Part shown: positions 7,296-10,824 of the stretch, piece after piece
Layout: each line of letters starts with the position of its first letter
Position numbering within the stretch: the first letter of the stretch is position 1
DNA from: JBCBKZ01 sp039026975
GTDB taxonomy: Bacteria > Bacteroidota > Bacteroidia > J057
Reading direction: 5' to 3'
DNA length: 10,824 nucleotides
NCBI GenBank assembly: GCA_039026975.1
Contig: JBCCLI010000216.1
Coordinates: 1-10,824, forward strand
Notes under the pieces: generated by a model
Database searches by the model: none
What the model saw: only the letters and a program-made list of their open reading frames with translations
Told to the model about the DNA's origin: nothing
Position numbers and translations under genes: made by a program

Positions 7296-8303
7296 ATGAA
7301 AAAGACCTATTACCTATTTAATCCCGGGAGAATATCTCGTAGAGATAATACCCTTAAAATCCTTCCCACGGATGATAACGGCCTAAATCTTAAGCCTAAG
7401 TTTCTCCCCATAGAAGGCATAGAAGCCCTCTACATTTTCGGAAGCATAGATGCTAATAGTGCGTTATTTAACTTCCTGGGAAGGCAACGCATATCCGTAC
7501 ATTTTTTTGACTATTATGAACACTACACAGGCTCTTTTCAGCCCAGAGAATACTTGTTAGCAGGGAAGGTTCAGGTAGAACAGACACGTGCCTACTTACA
7601 AAAAAAGCGGAGGATGCATATTGCTCAGCAACTCATAGATGCTGCCAGCTATAACATCCTGAAAAATCTGCGTTACTACCAAAACCGTGGAAGATACTTA
7701 GAAAACCCTATCAGTGAGATAGAAGGGTATAGAGACTGTCTTTTTCAATGTCAGGCTATTCCTGAGCTTATGGGCATAGAAGGAAATTGTAGACAAAGCT
7801 ACTATCAAGCGTTTGAAGAGATTATCACCCACTTTAGCATGAACGGAAGACAGAAACTCCCTCCTTCAAATGAAATTAACGCCTTAATATCTTTTGGAAA
7901 TATGATGTGTTATACCCTGGCTCTTGATATGATTTTTCATACCCAGCTTAATCCTACTATTAGTTTCCTACATGAACCGGGAACACGTAGATACAGTTTG
8001 GCTTTAGACCTAGCGGAGGTGTTTAAGCCCATTCTGGTAGATAGGACCCTTTTTAAACTTGTTAACAAAAAGGAAATTCAAGCACATCATTTTGAACAGC
8101 GGTCTGGAGGTTGCTTTCTCAAGGAAAGTGGAAAGAAAATTTGGATTAAAGCCTTTGAAGAACGCTTGAGAGAAACCATTCAACATAGAAGCCTGAATAA
8201 GAAAGTCAGCTACAAGAGGCTTATCTTACTAGAATGCTATAAGCTTCAAAAATACATCCTGAAAATGACAGAAGAATATTATGCTTTCAAAATTTGGTGG
8301 TAA
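7296..8303 (+). CDS. cas1: Cas1 integrase, type I-B-like
   Basis: This 335-residue protein is the Cas1 integrase, which with Cas2 inserts new spacers next to the first repeat. The N-terminal beta domain begins KKTYYLFNPGRISRRDNTL and contains IEALYIFGSIDANSALFNFLG and the ISVHFFDYYEHYTGSFQPRE segment. The alpha-helical domain holds the metal ligands E162 (GIEGNCRQ), H226 (FLHEPGTRRYSLALD) and D238 (LALDLAEVFKPI). These are the expected E-H-D positions and appear intact. The length and N-terminus match the I-B (HMARI/TNEAP) branch, in contrast with the more I-C-like layout of the effector genes. The stop TAA (8301-8303) overlaps the cas2 ATG by one base, which suggests coupled translation. Confidence 0.95.
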   Translation: MKKTYYLFNPGRISRRDNTLKILPTDDNGLNLKPKFLPIEGIEALYIFGSIDANSALFNFLGRQRISVHFFDYYEHYTGSFQPREYLLAGKVQVEQTRAYLQKKRRMHIAQQLIDAASYNILKNLRYYQNRGRYLENPISEIEGYRDCLFQCQAIPELMGIEGNCRQSYYQAFEEIITHFSMNGRQKLPPSNEINALISFGNMMCYTLALDMIFHTQLNPTISFLHEPGTRRYSLALDLAEVFKPILVDRTLFKLVNKKEIQAHHFEQRSGGCFLKESGKKIWIKAFEERLRETIQHRSLNKKVSYKRLILLECYKLQKYILKMTEEYYAFKIWW

Positions 8304-8566
8304 TGTACATTATTCTGGTATATGATATAGGAGAAAAGAGGGTAGCCAAGATGCTCAAGCTATGTAGACGCTATCTTAACTGGATTCAAAATTCTGTTTT
8401 TGAAGGAGAATTAACAGAATTACAGTTGAAAGCCCTAAGGTACGAGGCCTTACAACTCATGGAGGAAGGGCATGATAGCATGATCATTTTTAAAAGCCGA
8501 AATCCCAGATGGTTAGAAAAGGAAGTGATAGGCCAAGAACCTAACGAGCTGGATGTCATTCTGTGA
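8303..8566 (+). CDS. cas2: Cas2 adaptation subunit
   Basis: This 87-residue protein is Cas2, the dimer that bridges two Cas1 dimers and measures the prespacer. It starts with MYIILVYDIGEKRVAKMLK, the ferredoxin-like first strand with the conserved D8, and continues through RRYLNWIQNSVFEGELTE, a signature of type I-B/III Cas2. The C-terminal ends EVIGQEPNELDVIL. I chose the ATG at 8303, overlapping the cas1 stop as TAATG, over the ATG at 8294. The later start puts Met directly before the conserved Y-I-I-L-V-Y-D strand and gives the usual length. About 50 bases downstream lies a likely terminator, so cas2 is the last gene of the adaptation transcript. Confidence 0.95.
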   Translation: MYIILVYDIGEKRVAKMLKLCRRYLNWIQNSVFEGELTELQLKALRYEALQLMEEGHDSMIIFKSRNPRWLEKEVIGQEPNELDVIL

Positions 8567-8612
8567 CCTAACCTCTAAGTAAGGAGGAGGATGAGGAAGG
8601 AGTAATTGAGAA

Positions 8613-8644
8613 GGAAAGAAGTCGTCGGTCTTCCCGTTTTTTTT
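8613..8644 (+). terminator. Probable intrinsic terminator after cas2
   Basis: GGAAAGA (8613-8619) pairs with TCTTCCC (8629-8635) with one A-C mismatch and a nine-base loop. One G and then eight T residues (8637-8644) follow. A four-pair alternative stem, GAAG/CTTC (8618-8621 with 8630-8633), uses the same bases. The stem is modest but the T-run is clear, and it lies 46 bases after the cas2 stop, where a transcript end would be expected. Confidence 0.5.
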
Positions 8645-8752
8645 CTGTAAGAGAATAATGTATTCTATTAGATTTTGTAAATGTCTGAAAAACAGTAAAT
8701 TAGATGGTCGTCGAAGGTGGGGGTATTTCATGGTATTGGGGACCGACGACTT
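8619..8752. repeat. 12-bp inverted repeat in the leader with a third half-copy
   Basis: AAGTCGTCGGTC (8619-8630) and GACCGACGACTT (8741-8752) are exact reverse complements separated by 110 bases. A third GTCGTCG core occurs at 8707-8713 on the + strand and can pair with CGACGAC at 8744-8750. The first arm lies inside the terminator stem-loop. Likely readings are paired binding sites for a protein that bends or marks the leader, or a switchable RNA structure. Confidence 0.65.
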
Positions 8753-8779
8753 TGAGGTTACTATTTCCAGCTCAAGTCC

Positions 8780-8810
8780 TTTGACGTATGAATTTTTAGG
8801 GGTAATTTTA
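8780..8810 (+). promoter_or_regulatory. Probable array promoter, Bacteroidota type
   Basis: TTTG (8780-8783) and TAATTTTA (8803-8810) are 19 bases apart. The Bacteroidota consensus is TTTG, 19-21 bases, TAnnTTTG, so the second box matches at every defined position but the last. The same bases read as TTGACG and TAATTT, 16 apart, in sigma70 terms. Transcription would begin about 8817, just upstream of the first repeat at 8827, giving a pre-crRNA with almost no leader RNA. Confidence 0.55.
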
Positions 8811-8826
8811 ACGTATATATGGACGG

Positions 8827-10439
8827 GCCTTAATCGCACCAGATTGGAATTGAAACGTTATAAACTGTTATTCGTTTCTTGTTTTCTAACAAGCCTTAAT
8901 CGCACCAGATTGGAATTGAAACTATGGCAACTAGAACAGGATTGTCTTCTGCGGTAGAGCCTTAATCGCACCAGATTGGAATTGAAACCAAGTATAAAAC
9001 GGCCCAAATAACTGGATTTGGGAGCCTTAATCGCACCAGATTGGAATTGAAACTTAGAGATAAAAAATATACTTCTACATGTTGATGTAGCCTTAATCGC
9101 ACCAGATTGGAATTGAAACAAATAAATTGGGGTGCTTCTTTCCTAGATGCTAAGGGCCTTAATCGCACCAGATTGGAATTGAAACATTCCTCTTGGCTCA
9201 TATTTGCACCCCGCCTCAGTTCGCCTTAATCGCACCAGATTGGAATTGAAACTTCAGTGGAGAGTAATAGTCTACCGCGCTGGCAGTAGCCTTAATCGCA
9301 CCAGATTGGAATTGAAACATGCTTGCTGGCTCTGCTTGCGGGCAGATATGCCCTGCCTTAATCGCACCAGATTGGAATTGAAACTTCTTTATCTGGAGCA
9401 TTCTCTTCGGGAATTTTGTCGCCTTAATCGCACCAGATTGGAATTGAAACGCTCAGCACTTTTGGTAATGGCTTTCTCTCTATTGAGCCTTAATCGCACC
9501 AGATTGGAATTGAAACTGTTCGTGGTAAATAAGGATAGTTTAGCTACTGATGGCCTTAATCGCACCAGATTGGAATTGAAACAACATGGCCACAAAATCA
9601 GGATGCTGTATAACATCCGCCTTAATCGCACCAGATTGGAATTGAAACATAATTCCGAGGTGGCAGCATTCATTCGTGAATACCGCCTTAATCGCACCAG
9701 ATTGGAATTGAAACAGGGAGGAAAAGAACGCTATGCTAGAAAGATTGAAGGCCTTAATCGCACCAGATTGGAATTGAAACTCTGTAGTAATTTGTCAATG
9801 CATCCAGTTCTTTCTTGCCTTAATCGCACCAGATTGGAATTGAAACCTGCAAAACACGACTGCCTCCGGGTCAGGCATGTTAGGCCTTAATCGCACCAGA
9901 TTGGAATTGAAACAAATCCAGACGGCCCACAAACTAGTAGGCGCCTGGGCCTTAATCGCACCAGATTGGAATTGAAACTGCAAGATTTGTACGACTTAGG
10001 TTTTCCTACTGATCGCCTTAATCGCACCAGATTGGAATTGAAACTTGAGAATTTAATGAAGCATGAAATTATAGCAGAAGGCCTTAATCGCACCAGATTG
10101 GAATTGAAACTACATAGCAGTAGGGGGCATAGCTCTTTTATCTGCAGCCTTAATCGCACCAGATTGGAATTGAAACTAGTAAGCAAGTTTATGAGTCCCT
10201 TGGGAGCCAAATGCCTTAATCGCACCAGATTGGAATTGAAACTAAATTCCGGCGTTCTACCCTCTAGCTTGGCTGCTAGCCTTAATCGCACCAGATTGGA
10301 ATTGAAACTATATATTTAGTATCCCAGCCATTAAACTGATGAAGCCTTAATCGCACCAGATTGGAATTGAAACAAGTGAGAAATTCGAGTATGCTCACGT
10401 GAGCATAGGGCCTTAATCGCACCAGATTGGAATTGAAAC
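8827..10439 (+). CRISPR. CRISPR array, 25 repeats and 24 spacers
   Basis: All 25 copies of the 30-bp repeat are identical by eye. The repeat starts GCCTTAATCG and ends GGAATTGAAAC. First copy 8827-8856, last 10410-10439. Nineteen spacers are 36 bp, three are 35 bp (8989-9023, 9914-9948, 10309-10343) and two are 37 bp (9186-9222, 9847-9883). The terminal ATTGAAAC is the I-B-type 8-nt crRNA handle, so the array is read on the + strand from the leader at its left. A weak repeat hairpin is possible: TTAATC (repeat positions 4-9) with GATTGG (16-21), four Watson-Crick and two G-U pairs around GCACCA. It ends one base before the handle, a sensible cleavage site. No spacer is duplicated. Unusually, the last repeat shows no decay. 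Confidence 0.99.
10390..10407. repeat. 18-bp perfect palindrome inside spacer 24
   Basis: TATGCTCACGTGAGCATA lies within spacer 24 (10374-10409) and is perfectly self-complementary. The protospacer was presumably an operator, a recombination site or a hairpin in the invading DNA. The resulting guide could fold on itself or dimerise. Confidence 0.9.
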
Positions 10440-10655
10440 GAGTTTACAAAATATGTAAATCCTGATAGCCTTTATGATATGGTACCAGTTAATGAAGAGT
10501 ATGTCAGGAGAATGGCTGAAAAGCTTTCGGTGAAGCCAGTGAATGACTACAGGCATGGACAGGTAATTGAAGAAATCCTAAAGAAGAGAGTAGCTGTAAT
10601 GCAACTTTCGCTTACAGAAAGTCCAGTGAAACAGAATCCTGATTTCGACTTCTAA
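10440..10655 (+). CDS. Unrecognised gene, 5'-truncated at the last CRISPR repeat
   Basis: The frame is open from the first base after the last repeat to TAA (10653-10655), encoding 71 residues that start EFTKYVNPDSLYDMVPVNEE and end SLTESPVKQNPDFDF. Read backwards, the frame meets TGA inside the repeat, so no upstream start exists. The first ATG (10479) has no ribosome site. The coding character right up to the junction suggests the 5' part was cut off. The composition (NEEYVRRMAEKL, IEEILKKRVAV) is that of an ordinary soluble protein, and I do not recognise the family. The following gene is phage-like, so this may be a phage gene. The first ~36 bases (10440-10475) would be spacer 25 if the array really continues. 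Confidence 0.5.
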   Translation, partial: EFTKYVNPDSLYDMVPVNEEYVRRMAEKLSVKPVNDYRHGQVIEEILKKRVAVMQLSLTESPVKQNPDFDF

Positions 10656-10669
10656 TAAAAACCGAACCA

Positions 10670-10824
10670 ATGGCAATAGAAATAGACTACAAAATATTCA
10701 ATCAAGGAATCAAGACTTTTGGGATTGATACACAGGCATTAAAAGCTGTGGAAGAAATGGCTGAGCTTTCAAAGATTCTTATTAAGCAGCACATTCACCC
10801 AAAACAGAATTATAGGAATAAGAT
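10670..10824 (+). CDS. MazG-like pyrophosphohydrolase, N-terminal part, phage-like
   Basis: The frame starts at ATG 10670, 14 bases after the previous stop, and runs off the window after 51 codons. It begins MAIEIDYKIFNQGIKTFGID and contains KAVEEMAELSKILIKQ (residues 25-40), the E-E-x-A-E-L helix typical of MazG-like all-alpha NTP pyrophosphohydrolases. Small single-domain versions opening with a similar 'FGId.q..kaiEEmaEL.k' pattern are common in phage genomes, where they are thought to adjust nucleotide pools. The metal-binding downstream motif (E..D) lies beyond the window and cannot be checked. The short spacing to the previous gene fits a phage early-gene cluster. Confidence 0.5.
   Translation, partial: MAIEIDYKIFNQGIKTFGIDTQALKAVEEMAELSKILIKQHIHPKQNYRNK

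Larger units (their letters stand above)
8567..8826 (+). promoter_or_regulatory. CRISPR leader
   Basis: The stretch between the cas2 stop and the first repeat holds no credible gene and sits on the side from which the array is transcribed, judged by the ATTGAAAC handle at the 3' end of each repeat. It starts purine-rich (8577-8619), passes a probable cas2 terminator with a T8 run (8637-8644), then contains a 12-bp inverted repeat and ends with a promoter-like pair about 16 bases before the first repeat. Leaders recruit Cas1-Cas2 for polarised spacer insertion, so the last tens of bases before 8827 are the most likely docking site. Confidence 0.7.

Noticed and set aside
8658..8957. 99-codon + frame across leader and first repeats
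   Set aside because: It spans the promoter and two repeats, and its second half is repeat translation.
9583..9684. Short hairpins in spacers 12 and 13 (GGATG/CATCC; ATTCA/TGAAT)
   Set aside because: Five-base stems are expected by chance in this many spacers; only spacer 24 stands out.
9204..9890. Long open frame through the CRISPR array, repeating LNRTRLELK
   Set aside because: It is a translation of the repeat unit. Repeat plus 36-bp spacer is 66 bases, divisible by three, so frames stay open on both strands by arithmetic.

Overview
The window is one CRISPR-Cas locus with every recognisable gene on the + strand. From the protein styles, the weak Shine-Dalgarno sequences and a leader promoter resembling the Bacteroidota consensus (TTTG, about 19 bp, TAnnTTTG), the host is most likely a member of the Bacteroidota. 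This assignment is an inference, because no taxonomic marker gene is present.

Layout. Positions 1-170 hold the tail of a possible upstream gene, a perfect hairpin and a candidate promoter. A tightly packed effector operon follows: cas5 (171-872), cas8 (881-2419), cas7 (2444-3424) and HD-helicase cas3 (3421-5697). Three bases after cas3 comes a pRiA4b ORF-3-like gene (5701-6279), not a standard cas gene. A 512-bp gap without a credible gene (6280-6791) separates this from the adaptation operon cas4-cas1-cas2 (6792-8566). Next are a likely terminator and a leader (8567-8826) with a strong inverted repeat and a probable array promoter. The CRISPR array (8827-10439) has 25 identical 30-bp repeats and 24 spacers of 35-37 bp. 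After the last, undecayed repeat the sequence passes at once into an open frame lacking its start, then into a MazG-like, phage-style gene that runs off the window.

How it works together. Cas4, Cas1 and Cas2 select and insert spacers at the leader end. The array is transcribed on the + strand, leaving the I-B-like 8-nt handle ATTGAAAC. Cas5, Cas7, Cas8 and probably a Cas11 small subunit translated from inside cas8 form the Cascade surveillance complex, which recruits Cas3 to degrade target DNA. No cas6 is visible, so Cas5 may process the pre-crRNA as in type I-C, or a cas6 may lie outside the window. The system therefore combines I-B-like adaptation genes and repeat with an I-C-like effector layout. 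The closest described group I can name is the PGING (Porphyromonas gingivalis) subtype with Csp1/Csp2-type Cas7/Cas8; this is from memory and was not searched.

Most worth a second look are the pRiA4b-like gene coupled to cas3, the possible internal Cas11 start, the 512-bp gap, the leader inverted repeat, and the junction at the array end. That junction may be an undescribed arrangement or a chimeric assembly running from a spacer into the genome of its target.
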